Below, in pieces: positions 1 to 6,750 of a stretch of DNA of 20,564 bases. Every line of letters starts with the position of its first letter. The stretch's first letter is position 1. The notes under the pieces are model-generated. The model worked only from the letters and a program-made list of their open reading frames with translations. It did not search any database and had not been told where the DNA came from. Where the stretch lies: assembly GCA_946628455.1 (NCBI GenBank), contig CAMOWP010000016.1, positions 1 to 20,564 of the forward strand. The letters run 5' to 3'. Source of the stretch: an uncultured Clostridia bacterium (GTDB lineage: Bacteria > Bacillota > Clostridia > Oscillospirales > Acutalibacteraceae). The position numbers were made by a program, and so were the translations under genes.

Positions 1-165
1 GTAAACTGCGGCAACTATCTTATGCACAACCTTGAAATGGCAAAGTGGTACGCAAGGGAATTCGCTTCATATCTTGAAGCAAACGCAGAGAATAACGCTA
101 TTTTCGAGTATCCGAAAACTGAACGTCTTGTGACTGACGGCGGTCAGCATTTCTTTGATTCATAA
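1..165 (+). CDS. C-terminal end of an unrecognised protein (partial)
   Basis: The window opens inside a reading frame (frame 1) that runs 54 codons to a TAA at 163-165. The visible residues begin VNCGNYLMHNLEMAKWYARE and end LVTDGGQHFFDS. Codon choice matches the following genes, so I take it as the real 3' end of a gene that starts outside the window. No family is recognised from this tail. It is followed by 122 bp containing a promoter and a long inverted repeat, so it need not belong to the nickel/CO operon downstream. No clear intrinsic terminator follows, apart from the inverted repeat at 206-255, which could double as one. Confidence 0.7.
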   Translation, partial: VNCGNYLMHNLEMAKWYAREFASYLEANAENNAIFEYPKTERLVTDGGQHFFDS

Positions 166-205
166 TAAAAAAAATTCTAATTGTTGTACACTTTGCAAGT
201 TTGAT

Positions 206-255
206 AAAATAGTAACAAAACTGTTGAATTATAAACAGAAAAATGTTACTATTTT
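206..255 (+). promoter_or_regulatory. Promoter embedded in a perfect 12-bp inverted repeat (candidate operator)
   Basis: The sequence AAAATAGTAACA (206-217) is repeated as its exact reverse complement TGTTACTATTTT (244-255). A second small stem CTGTT/AACAG (221-225 and 234-238) lies inside. A plausible sigma-A promoter lies within the dyad: -35 TTGAAT at 224-229, 17-bp spacer, -10 TACTAT at 247-252. The dyad overlapping both promoter boxes suggests a repressor operator for the His-rich/cooT/cooC operon. The following T-rich run means it might also terminate transcripts from the upstream gene. The regulator is not in the window. Confidence 0.55.
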
Positions 256-287
256 TGTATAGTAAATAATAAAATGAGAGGTAAACA

Positions 288-524
288 ATGGGAGAGCATC
301 ATAATCATATTCACAATCACGAAATAACGGAGAGTGACGAGCTTGTTGCTCTTCTTAATTATATGGTGAGCCACAATGAAGCTCACACAAGCGAGCTGAC
401 TGAGCTTGCAAAGCACCTTGACACGGAGGAAAACAGCCAGGCATATGCTCTGGTTTTGCAGGCGATTGAGGAATATAAAAGCGGTAACGAGCTTCTTCAA
501 ACCGCACTTGATTTATTGAAATAG
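288..524 (+). CDS. Small His-rich protein, first gene of a nickel/CO-type operon
   Basis: A 78-residue protein whose N-terminus contains the cluster HHNHIHNHE (residues 4-12), a typical soft/borderline metal-binding tail. The rest is predicted to be helical and acidic, with no cysteines and no signal peptide. The start ATG at 288 is preceded by AGAGG at a good distance. The gene ends 9 bp before the CooT-like gene and is clearly co-transcribed with it. Given the neighbours (CooT-like nickel-binding protein, CooC-like nickel ATPase, acetyl-CoA-synthase-like domain), a role in nickel storage or delivery in the cytoplasm is a reasonable inference, but nothing in the sequence proves the metal. 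I cannot name the family with confidence; homologues next to cooT/cooC would support the idea. Confidence 0.8.
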   Translation: MGEHHNHIHNHEITESDELVALLNYMVSHNEAHTSELTELAKHLDTEENSQAYALVLQAIEEYKSGNELLQTALDLLK

Positions 525-533
525 GTGAAAAAT

Positions 534-722
534 ATGTGTCTTTCAACAGCATATAAAAACGAGATTTCGGAACAGACTGCCATAATGAACAACGTTATGA
601 CGGTTGAATGCAATGAAAACGAGGTAATTCTTACCGATTTAATGGGCAGAAAATGCACCGTTGAGGGCTCGCTTCTTAAGGCGAGCCTTACTGACGGTTA
701 CGTAATTTTAAAGGCGGTATAA
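534..722 (+). CDS. cooT: CooT-like nickel-binding protein
   Basis: A 62-residue protein beginning MCLSTAY and containing the pattern of the CooT family: a Met-Cys start, a short beta-rich body and a final strand (VILKAV). In characterised CooT, Cys2 is a nickel ligand, which is why I start at ATG 534 (AGGTG at 523-527 is 6 bp upstream) and not at the in-frame GTG at 525, which would bury the cysteine at position 5 and overlap the ribosome binding site. CooT proteins accompany carbon monoxide dehydrogenase and related nickel systems. The stop codon is one base from the next start, so translation is probably coupled to the CooC-like gene. Family assignment is good; the exact physiological partner enzyme is not visible here. 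Confidence 0.75.
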   Translation: MCLSTAYKNEISEQTAIMNNVMTVECNENEVILTDLMGRKCTVEGSLLKASLTDGYVILKAV

Positions 723-723
723 A

Positions 724-1491
724 ATGGAAGAGAAAAATACAACGATAATCGCCCTTGTCGGAAAAGGCGGAGTTGGAAAAACCTCGCTTTCGGCAATAAC
801 GGTAAGACTGCTTGCCGAGGCGTATCCCGACAAAAAGATACTCGCAATTGACGCCGACCCAGCAATAGGGCTTGCCACAGCGCTCGGCGTTGACGTTGCC
901 TCAACCGTTGACGATATAAGAAAATCGTTTATCAGCGTTGTTGAGGAGGGCAACAAAAACGCGGCGATTGAGCTTCTCGGCGAAGCAAAATATCAGCTTT
1001 TTGACGCGCTGATTGAAATTGATAACGTCTCCTTCCTTGCAATCGGACGCCCCGAAAGCGCGGGCTGTTACTGCAAGGTAAACGCATATCTCAAGGAGAT
1101 AATTTCAATGATTGCAGATAACTTTGACTACGTTGTTATTGACGGCGAAGCGGGGATTGAGCAGGTCAACAGGCGCGTTATGGAAAAGGTTACTCACCTT
1201 ATTCTTGTTTCAGACGCGAGCCGCAAAGGCTTAAAGGTCGCACAGACGATTCACGCCGTTGCAAAAGAGCTCGTTATGTTTGACAAGGCGGGGCTTATCA
1301 TCAACAGAATGCCCGATATGGCGCTTGCGGACTCTCTTGACACGGGAGGCTTAAGGCTGCTTGCGTGCATACCCGACGACAGGGATATGGCGATTAACGA
1401 CATAAACGGCGAGAGCGTTTTTGCTCTTGATAAAAATTCACAAATTATGCAAGGCGCTGAAAAAGCCCTTGAAGAAATAGGAATAATGTAA
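724..1491 (+). CDS. cooC: CooC-like nickel-insertion ATPase (MinD/ParA-type)
   Basis: A 255-residue P-loop ATPase of the SIMIBI/MinD class. The deviant Walker A is GKGGVGKTS (residues 13-21, signature Lys at 14). A DADP switch is at 43-46 and VVIDGEAGIEQ (137-147) corresponds to the Walker B region. The sequence GCYCKVNAY (114-122) carries the CxC pair (C115, C117), which in CooC binds nickel at the dimer interface. CooC uses ATP-driven dimerisation to load nickel into the C-cluster of carbon monoxide dehydrogenase; related AcsF serves acetyl-CoA synthase. It lies directly after the CooT-like gene and before an acetyl-CoA-synthase-like protein, consistent with nickel-centre maturation in the cytoplasm. 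The ATG overlaps the end of cooT, with an AAGGCGG-like ribosome site inside that gene. No CODH catalytic gene is present in the window. Confidence 0.88.
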   Translation: MEEKNTTIIALVGKGGVGKTSLSAITVRLLAEAYPDKKILAIDADPAIGLATALGVDVASTVDDIRKSFISVVEEGNKNAAIELLGEAKYQLFDALIEIDNVSFLAIGRPESAGCYCKVNAYLKEIISMIADNFDYVVIDGEAGIEQVNRRVMEKVTHLILVSDASRKGLKVAQTIHAVAKELVMFDKAGLIINRMPDMALADSLDTGGLRLLACIPDDRDMAINDINGESVFALDKNSQIMQGAEKALEEIGIM

Positions 1492-1534
1492 GATATACCA
1501 ATAACAAACAGTAAAACGAAAAGGTATAAATTTA

Positions 1535-2248
1535 ATGAAACTTTATGACGAATGTCTGACGGGCGTTAATGAGCTTCTCGGCGAATACCCCGTCAGGCGC
1601 CTTACACCTGATACAGATAAAAAATGGAAGGACGTCGGCAAGAACCAGATAATTTTTCAGAGCGACACGGCTTTTGAGCTTGGCGGCGGAACCCTTCCCG
1701 CAGTAAGCAGTATTGCCCTTACTGACAGAGAAGATTTTGTCAGCGACGACGAAATACTGCTTATAGGTAACGACATTCCCGAAATAAAAAAAGACTCCCC
1801 GTTTGCAAGAATCGCACTTGTGCGGATAAATGAAGACGAAATGGGAAGCGGGGACGCGCTGTATCAGACTATAAGAAAGATTGAATATACAAGATATCAT
1901 CTTAACCCCGAAGGCTATATGATGAGGATTTCCGCGTTCACTCACCGCGAAGCAGCAAGAGTAAGCAAAAGCGCAGTTAAAAACGGGCTGAGTTTTGCAG
2001 ACGTGGGAAGGCTGTTTATTGACGAATATAAAAAGCAAAAGCAGGTTAAAGCCGTTAAGCTTTTATTCGTCACAGCGCCCGATTTTCCCTATGACAAGCT
2101 TGAGGGAATAATGGAAAAATCGGAAAAAATCACGACAGCGCTTGACCATCTTATGAAGAACGTTAAAATGGACTGCGGCTCGTGCAGGCTTAAAGACGTC
2201 TGCGAAGAGGTTGAAGCCTTATCGGAGAAAGATTTCAAAAAGAAATAA
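1535..2248 (+). CDS. Acetyl-CoA-synthase middle-domain-like protein without the A-cluster domain
   Basis: A 237-residue soluble protein. FELGG (47-51), LLIGNDIPEI (75-84), the stretch around MRISAFTHREAARVSKSAVK (130-149) and the following NGLSFADVG segment resemble the second domain of the acetyl-CoA synthase beta subunit (AcsB/CdhC), where the equivalent text reads roughly IRISKQAVEKGFSLKHIG. The C-terminus keeps a CGSC...C cluster (C214, C217, C223) similar in position to the first cysteines of the A-cluster. It then stops, lacking the later CxC ligands and the whole catalytic third domain; AcsB and CdhC are clearly longer. It cannot be a normal acetyl-CoA synthase. Placed 43 bp after the CooC-like gene with a weak AAAAGG ribosome site, it may be a scaffold, a nickel/iron-sulfur accessory protein or a decayed enzyme. 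The assignment is from recalled motifs, so moderate confidence. Confidence 0.62.
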   Translation: MKLYDECLTGVNELLGEYPVRRLTPDTDKKWKDVGKNQIIFQSDTAFELGGGTLPAVSSIALTDREDFVSDDEILLIGNDIPEIKKDSPFARIALVRINEDEMGSGDALYQTIRKIEYTRYHLNPEGYMMRISAFTHREAARVSKSAVKNGLSFADVGRLFIDEYKKQKQVKAVKLLFVTAPDFPYDKLEGIMEKSEKITTALDHLMKNVKMDCGSCRLKDVCEEVEALSEKDFKKK

Positions 2249-2280
2249 TAAAAAACGAAGAGCCTGATGCAAGAGTAAAA

Positions 2281-2327
2281 TGAAAGTTGACACAAAAAGT
2301 GTACACTTTCATTCTTTGTAGTATAAT
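2281..2327 (+). promoter_or_regulatory. Promoter with imperfect 13-bp inverted repeat upstream of membrane-protein gene
   Basis: A dyad with arms 2281-2293 (TGAAAGTTGACAC) and 2299-2311 (GTGTACACTTTCA) matches at 11 of 13 pairs around an AAAAA centre. A perfect -10 box TATAAT lies at 2322-2327. With a 17-bp spacer the -35 is the poor GTGTAC (2299-2304); a consensus TTGACA lies further upstream (2287-2292) but is too distant from this -10. The arrangement looks like an activator- or repressor-controlled promoter. The string TGTACACTTT also occurs at 185-194, upstream of the nickel/CO operon. Confidence 0.45.
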
Positions 2328-2347
2328 AAAGAAAAGGAGTTGTTAAA

Positions 2348-2893
2348 ATGAAAACTTTGAATTCAATTCAGACTTTATCAAAAGTCGCAAAAACTATAAG
2401 CAGAATTATCTTTGTTTTCGCAATAGTCGGAGCCTGCCTTTGCGCTGCAGGGATTATAAGCTTTGCTGCAAACATTGACGGGATGAAGCTCGGCGGAGTT
2501 ACATTCAAGGGCTTATTGCAGGATACAGGCAGTGTTTCCGAGGGGACGCTTTACGCAAGCATTGCGCAAGGCATAGTTTACTGTATAGGAACAATTATTC
2601 TTGCAAAATTTTCGGAGCTTTATTTCAGGCACGAGCTTGAAGCAGGAACGCCCTTTACCTTTGACGGCGCAAAAGAAATGCTGCGTCTCGGAATTCTTAC
2701 AGTCTGCATTTCCTTTGGTGAAGACATAATTGCTTCAATCGTTTATTCAATCCTCGCCAAAAGGCTTGCCGATGTTTCCCCTGCTTCGCAAACAGACGCA
2801 GCAGCGTCGATTACAATAGGCATAGCTTTTATTGTTATCAGCCTGCTTTGCAAACACGGCGCTGAGCTTTCGGGCGAAAAAACGGAAGAATGA
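2348..2893 (+). CDS. Four-helix integral membrane protein, DUF2975-like
   Basis: A 181-residue protein with four hydrophobic spans at roughly residues 17-41 (ends FAIVGACLCAAGIISFAA), 67-87 (YASIAQGIVYCIGTIILAKF), 110-135 and 148-167. After the second span, the cytoplasmic or surface segment FRHELEAGTPFTFDGAKEML is typical of the DUF2975-type small membrane proteins of Firmicutes, where a G/N-x-PFT motif precedes the third helix. Those are often next to a small HTH regulator; none is present here. The start ATG at 2348 has a GGAGT ribosome site 8 bp upstream. The gene stands alone between its own promoter and a terminator at 2908. Function is unknown; the family call is tentative. Confidence 0.75.
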   Translation: MKTLNSIQTLSKVAKTISRIIFVFAIVGACLCAAGIISFAANIDGMKLGGVTFKGLLQDTGSVSEGTLYASIAQGIVYCIGTIILAKFSELYFRHELEAGTPFTFDGAKEMLRLGILTVCISFGEDIIASIVYSILAKRLADVSPASQTDAAASITIGIAFIVISLLCKHGAELSGEKTEE

Positions 2894-2907
2894 TAGTATA
2901 AAACAAT

Positions 2908-2950
2908 GCACAGCTGAGAATTTTCTTAACTGTGCTTTTTATTTTATTTA
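2908..2950 (+). terminator. Intrinsic terminator after the membrane-protein gene
   Basis: Stem GCACAG (2908-2913) with CTGTGC (2930-2935), extended inward by a second helix AGAA/TTCT with one mismatch, followed by the T-rich tail TTTTTATTTTATTT. It lies 14 bp after the stop of the 181-residue protein gene. Confidence 0.85.
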
Positions 2951-3165
2951 ACAAAGCTGTTGTTTTTCACGCATAGTAAAGACTGCGTCATCTGTTCTTA
3001 GCGCGAATGCTGCCAATGAAACAAATCTTGAAAATACATCAACCAAGGATAGGCTTTGATGCTAAAACAACCTTTTTTCATAAAAAACACCCTTCTTCAG
3101 CGGTTTACAAATCCATTTATATCACACATTTTTTATAGTCGTAATTAATAATTTTTATCGCTGAG
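2951..3165 (-). other. Gene-poor interval with a possible short leftward peptide or gene remnant
   Basis: No convincing full gene lies between the terminator at 2950 and the promoter at about 3166. On the minus strand an ATG at 3081 with an AAGGG site upstream opens a 27-codon frame (3081-2998) ending in TAA. A neighbouring frame continues through the same DNA with gene-like residues (SRFVSLAAFALRTDDAVFTM) to a stop near the terminator. This pattern, two partial frames with normal composition, suggests a frameshifted remnant of a former gene or a small structured RNA. I cannot assign either. Confidence 0.3.
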
Positions 3166-3194
3166 TGTACTTTTTTACCGCCGTATGATATAAT
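3166..3194 (+). promoter_or_regulatory. Promoter of the 28-residue peptide gene
   Basis: A perfect -10 TATAAT at 3189-3194, with the weak -35 TGTACT at 3166-3171 and a 17-bp spacer. Transcription would begin near 3201, about 20 nt before the ATG at 3222. Confidence 0.5.
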
Positions 3195-3221
3195 GAAAAA
3201 AATGTACTTGCGGAGGATAAT

Positions 3222-3308
3222 ATGGCTGAATATTTCAATTACTGCAATCCGATTGCTCAAAATACGATAAAAAATATGAAAAAATATGCTTATCCTGAAT
3301 CGGAATAA
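3222..3308 (+). CDS. Possible 28-residue peptide of unknown function
   Basis: ATG at 3222 is preceded by CGGAGG (3211-3216) at an ideal distance. The frame encodes 28 residues beginning MAEYFNYCNPIAQN and ending KKYAYPESE, then TAA and TAG. It has no hydrophobic segment, so it is not a leader or a membrane toxin. It has a plausible promoter 30 bp upstream and a rho-independent terminator 25 bp downstream, so the whole unit is a compact transcript of about 165 nt. It could be a true small protein, the surviving 5' end of a truncated gene, or a regulatory RNA that happens to carry an ORF. No homologue comes to mind. Confidence 0.45.
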   Translation: MAEYFNYCNPIAQNTIKNMKKYAYPESE

Positions 3309-3332
3309 TAGCAGAACAAAAAGAAATAAAAA

Positions 3333-3369
3333 ATACGGGGTGATGAAAAACACTCCGTATTCTTATATT
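3333..3369. terminator. Bidirectional intrinsic terminator between convergent genes
   Basis: Stem ATACGGGGTG (3333-3342) pairs with CACTCCGTAT (3351-3360) with one wobble. A T-rich run follows on the plus strand, and an A-rich run precedes it that becomes T-rich on the minus strand. It can end both the small plus-strand transcript and the leftward gene pair that finishes at 3373. Confidence 0.8.
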
Positions 3370-3372
3370 GCT

Positions 3373-3684
3373 TTATTTTTTTAAGAATTTCTTTTTGAAT
3401 ACGCCCTTAGGGTCTTTAATCAGAAGGATTATAATCCATGCTGCCAGACCGAGTGTAACAACAGCCAGTCCGAGAAGAGAGTCATTCAGAATATCCGAAA
3501 AATCCTGAACGAAATAGTCTGCCTTCAATTCCGCATACTCAAAAACAAAGTCCATAAGCCACATCAGCGAAGCGCCCCAGTAAATTAAAGAAAGCGTTCC
3601 GAGCCTGTATGTGTCTCTCTGCTCGTTGACATACCAGATAATAGTAGCAATAACGGCAGCAATGATTGTAATGAGTAATGTCAT
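3373..3684 (-). CDS. Small three-span membrane protein of unknown function
   Basis: A 103-residue protein with an N-terminal span (residues 2-17, ending in IIWYVNEQRD), a second hydrophobic stretch around LSLIYWGASLMWLMDFVFEY (30-49) and a third around 69-89, followed by the basic tail KDPKGVFKKKFLKK. The start ATG at 3684 has AAGGAGG directly upstream. It follows the 137-residue membrane protein by 12 bp, so the two are one transcriptional unit and likely partners. I recall similar paired small membrane proteins in gut Clostridia without an assigned function. The acidic middle segment (ELKADYFVQDFSDILNDS) would lie between spans. Confidence 0.82.
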   Translation of the reverse strand: MTLLITIIAAVIATIIWYVNEQRDTYRLGTLSLIYWGASLMWLMDFVFEYAELKADYFVQDFSDILNDSLLGLAVVTLGLAAWIIILLIKDPKGVFKKKFLKK

Positions 3685-3696
3685 GAATAATCCTCC

Positions 3697-4110
3697 TTAT
3701 GCGGCGCTCTTTTTGAGGCTCTTTTTAATTGCTTTTACTTTTGCTTCGGCAACTGCGCAGATAACGCCCCATACAGCGGTTACCGTAACCGCCATTGAAA
3801 CGCCTACTGTTGACATTTCGTGAAGCATCTCAGCCGTGTCCTCAGGCGACGCCATCGCCGACAGGAACGGTGGGAACGGTACTACCTCCCCGTGCCAGAA
3901 ATGCTCAAATGCGAGAAGAAGCACGCCGCCCCACAGAAGGCCGAGCAGCCAGGAAAGTCTCTTTGACCAGGTGATTTTTACGTCATCTGAAGCAAACTTT
4001 TCGCCGTCTGCAAGCTTCGGAGCCTGAATCTTCTGCTCTGATTTTTTTGCTGCGATATATGCGGCTGTAACGATGATAGCCTCAGCAGCAGGTACTACAA
4101 AACATGCCAT
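3697..4110 (-). CDS. Small membrane protein of unknown function, partner of the downstream gene
   Basis: A 137-residue protein starting MACFVVPAAEAIIV. I choose ATG at 4110 because AAGGAGG lies 7 bp upstream and the -10 box of its promoter is at 4152-4157, so the in-frame ATG at 4146 would sit at or before the transcript start. Hydrophobic segments occupy about residues 4-19, 52-68 (LSWLLGLLWGGVLLLAFEH) and 99-118 (VGVSMAVTVTAVWGVICAV). A soluble basic segment lies after the first span, and a lysine-rich C-terminus (KVKAIKKSLKKSAA) is probably cytoplasmic. A conserved-looking FEHFWHGEVVPFPPFL motif with several His/Pro/Trp residues lies on the outer side and may be functional. The family is known to me only as hypothetical. 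Confidence 0.82.
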   Translation of the reverse strand: MACFVVPAAEAIIVTAAYIAAKKSEQKIQAPKLADGEKFASDDVKITWSKRLSWLLGLLWGGVLLLAFEHFWHGEVVPFPPFLSAMASPEDTAEMLHEMSTVGVSMAVTVTAVWGVICAVAEAKVKAIKKSLKKSAA

Positions 4111-4151
4111 ATTATATTCCTCCTTATACATTTTGGCTTTTGCCATACTTT

Positions 4152-4193
4152 ATTATATTAAATCAGTAAATCCTTCACAAGCCCCCATGGGGG
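4152..4193 (-). promoter_or_regulatory. Leftward promoter with a CCCCCATGGGGG palindrome just upstream
   Basis: Read on the minus strand: -35 TTGTGA (complement of 4175-4180), 17-bp spacer, perfect -10 TATAAT (4152-4157). The perfect 12-bp palindrome CCCCCATGGGGG at 4182-4193 lies one base upstream of the -35, where an activator or a metal-responsive regulator could bind. Confidence 0.6.
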
Positions 4194-4267
4194 TTATTAT
4201 GCCTTGAAAAATCATTTTTAACCCCGCAGCTCCTTTGAAAGCGCCCGATTTGCCTTAATGCTTTGCT

Positions 4268-4295
4268 TTGATTTTTGCACGGCATATGATATAAT
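4268..4295 (+). promoter_or_regulatory. Rightward promoter of the rhamnosidase-like gene
   Basis: -35 TTGATT at 4268-4273, 16-bp spacer, perfect -10 TATAAT at 4290-4295. The predicted start of transcription is about 30 nt before the start codon. It is divergent from the promoter at 4152-4180, with about 75 bp between them. Confidence 0.6.
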
Positions 4296-4330
4296 AAGGC
4301 TGATGAATCCATTATTTCGAGGTGAAGCAA

Positions 4331-6688
4331 TTGGGCAGAATTATTTCTTTCTTATTGGCGCTTCTTTCCTTCGTTTCTGCTTTATTCGGCAGCCCGCAGG
4401 GAACGCCCTTTAAAAATGATTATTCCCATCCCGAAGCTCTTGCGCCGTACACACGGCTTGACACGGCGCCTAAAACAGACTGGGCGGCGAATTACATCTG
4501 GGACGGCTCCGACGGCGGCGAGGAAAACGTCTGGATGTGCTTTCGCAAAAGCGTTGAGCTTTCCGCAGCGCCCAAAACGCTGACGGCGTATATCTCCGCC
4601 GATTCCAAATACTGGCTTTATATCAACGGAAAAACGGTTGTGTTTGAAGGAGGAGTCAAACGAGGACCGACAGAAAATGACAGCTACTTCGATACAGTTG
4701 AAATCGCCCCGTTTCTTAAGGCGGGAAAAAACACAATCTGCGCGCTTGTGTGGTACTTGGGTAAGGATAAAAACTATTCCTGCACCGACAGCGGCAAGGC
4801 GGGCTTTCTTTTTGAAGCGGGAGACATTATTTCTGACAGCGGCTGGAGGGTGCGCCGCAACAGCGCTTATCAGAAGGAGCCCTCCCTTTCAAAGCCTAAT
4901 TACCGCCTACCCGAAGCAGGCATTTACTATGACGCCCGAAAGGAAATGGGAAGCTGGCTTTCTGCGGATTATGACGACAGCGCCTGGGTAAACGCAACGG
5001 AATGCGGAAAGGGCGGCGCTTCCCCCTGGGGCACGCTGTATCCGCGCGGTATACCTATGCTGAAGGATTACGGGCTCAAGGATTATGAAAACGCTGATGA
5101 TTACAAAGGCATAAAGGTAAAAAGCAACAAGGTGTTCACTATGGAAATACCGTATAATGCTCAGATTACGCCGTATCTTAAAATCAAATCTCCTGCAGGA
5201 AAGAAAATAAGAATCTTCACCGAGAACACCTGGCTCGGCGCTGTTAACGATACGTATATCACGAAAGAAGGAGAACAGGAATTTGAGGCGCTCGGCTGGT
5301 TTAACGGTCAGCATATCAGTTATCAGATTCCCTCGGGAGTTGAAATCCTTGAGCTTAAATACCGCGAAACGGGCTACAATACGGAATTTTCAGGCGAGTT
5401 TGAATGCAAAGACGAAAGGCTTAATACGCTTTGGCAGAAATCGCTTCGTACACTGTATGTAACAATGCGCGATAATTATATGGACTGCCCTGACCGCGAG
5501 CGCGCGCAGTGGTGGGGCGACGTAACAAATGAAATGGCTATGTCGATGTATGCGCTCGATTCCGATTCCTACCTGCTTTATCAGAAGGGCGTTGTCTCAA
5601 TGCTCGGTCACGTTAACAAAAGCACGAATATTTTACAGACCGTTGTGCCGATTGGCGAGGAGGTCTTTGAGCTTCCCGTTCAACAGCTTGCGGGAATCTG
5701 CGGCTTCTGGACCTATTATCTTTACACGGGCGATAAGGAGTTTCTGAACACCGTTTATGACGCGTCGGTAAATTACGTTAATCTCTGGAAGCTCGGCGAA
5801 AATAATCTGGTTATTCACCGCGAAGGCTCGTGGGACTGGATGGACTGGGGCAGCCGCGCCGACGTTACGGCAATTGAAAACGCATGGTATTACTACGCGC
5901 TTTCATGCATTGCAAATATGGCTCAGGCGCTCGGCAAAAACAGCGAGGATATTGAGGAAAAAATGAGCAAAATCAAATACAGCTACGCCTCGCTTTGGAC
6001 TGAAAACGGCTATAAAAGCGATGATGTCAAAATGCCCGATGACAGGGCAAACGCTCTTGCCGTGCTTTCGGGACTGGCTGAAAAGGAGCAGTACGGCGCA
6101 ATTACCTCCGTTCTTGAAAACACAAAAAATTCAAGCCCGTATATGGAATACTATGTGCTTGAAGCGCTATGCAAAATGGAGGAATACGGCGCTGCTGAGG
6201 AGAGAATGCTTGCGCGATACGGCGATATGATAAGCGCAGATTATTCCACGCTCTGGGAAAAGTGGAACAAGCTCACGGGAACGCAGAACCACGCCTGGTC
6301 AGGCGGGCCGCTTGTTATTATGAGCAAATATTTTGCGGGAATCAGGCCGCTTAAGGCAGGTTATTCCGAATACTTAATTTCTCCGCAGATGAGGCAGAAC
6401 GATACGGTAAGCTGCACCGTTCCGTCGGTTAAAGGATATATCCGCATTAACGCAAAGCAAACCGAAGAGGCGTTTTTGCTTGATACAACAGTTCCGAAGA
6501 GCGCGAAAGCAGTAATCAGCCTTCCGTATGCCGAAGGCAAAACGGTAACGCTTGACGGAAAAATAATTTACCAGAACGGCAGCTTTTCAAAAACGGACGA
6601 AATAACCTTTGAAAAAGCCGAAAACGGGCGAATTGTTTTTTCGGCAACGCCCTCAGTAAACAGAGCCCTTCACTTTGAAATACTCTGA
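4331..6688 (+). CDS. Secreted alpha-L-rhamnosidase-like glycoside hydrolase (GH78 type)
   Basis: About 785 residues. I start at TTG 4331, 6 bp after the ribosome site GAGGTG (4319-4324); the in-frame GTG at 4322 is part of that site. The N-terminus MGRIISFLLALLSFVSALFG is a signal peptide. The beta-rich N-terminal half has the rhamnosidase accessory fold (YISADSKYWLYINGK, about 87-101). The (alpha/alpha)6 catalytic half begins near residue 360, with DCPDRERAQWWGD (385-397) equivalent to the GH78 DCPQRDERLGW motif, WDWMDWG (501-507), TLWEKWN (640-646) and HAWSGGP (654-660). A C-terminal beta-sandwich starts around 680. GH78 enzymes release terminal L-rhamnose from plant glycosides or polysaccharides by inversion. 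The acidic catalytic residues are present in outline, but substrate cannot be read off. The gene is monocistronic, ending at a strong terminator. Confidence 0.85.
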   Translation: MGRIISFLLALLSFVSALFGSPQGTPFKNDYSHPEALAPYTRLDTAPKTDWAANYIWDGSDGGEENVWMCFRKSVELSAAPKTLTAYISADSKYWLYINGKTVVFEGGVKRGPTENDSYFDTVEIAPFLKAGKNTICALVWYLGKDKNYSCTDSGKAGFLFEAGDIISDSGWRVRRNSAYQKEPSLSKPNYRLPEAGIYYDARKEMGSWLSADYDDSAWVNATECGKGGASPWGTLYPRGIPMLKDYGLKDYENADDYKGIKVKSNKVFTMEIPYNAQITPYLKIKSPAGKKIRIFTENTWLGAVNDTYITKEGEQEFEALGWFNGQHISYQIPSGVEILELKYRETGYNTEFSGEFECKDERLNTLWQKSLRTLYVTMRDNYMDCPDRERAQWWGDVTNEMAMSMYALDSDSYLLYQKGVVSMLGHVNKSTNILQTVVPIGEEVFELPVQQLAGICGFWTYYLYTGDKEFLNTVYDASVNYVNLWKLGENNLVIHREGSWDWMDWGSRADVTAIENAWYYYALSCIANMAQALGKNSEDIEEKMSKIKYSYASLWTENGYKSDDVKMPDDRANALAVLSGLAEKEQYGAITSVLENTKNSSPYMEYYVLEALCKMEEYGAAEERMLARYGDMISADYSTLWEKWNKLTGTQNHAWSGGPLVIMSKYFAGIRPLKAGYSEYLISPQMRQNDTVSCTVPSVKGYIRINAKQTEEAFLLDTTVPKSAKAVISLPYAEGKTVTLDGKIIYQNGSFSKTDEITFEKAENGRIVFSATPSVNRALHFEIL

Positions 6689-6697
6689 TAATATCAT

Positions 6698-6737
6698 AAA
6701 AGACTCGGAAGCCGTATCGCTCCGAGTCTTTTGTTTT
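6698..6737. terminator. Bidirectional intrinsic terminator
   Basis: AAGACTCGGA (6700-6709) pairs exactly with TCCGAGTCTT (6721-6730) around an 11-nt loop, followed by TTTGTTTTC. A's on the left flank give T's on the other strand. It separates the rightward rhamnosidase-like gene from the convergent HAD phosphatase gene ending at 6751. Confidence 0.92.
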
Positions 6738-6750
6738 CTGTATTCTGTTG

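Noticed and set aside
1532..2038. 168-codon minus-strand frame inside the acetyl-CoA-synthase-like gene
   Set aside because: Shadow frame with Cys/Phe-rich, non-protein-like composition; the plus strand has the matching codon use and family motifs.
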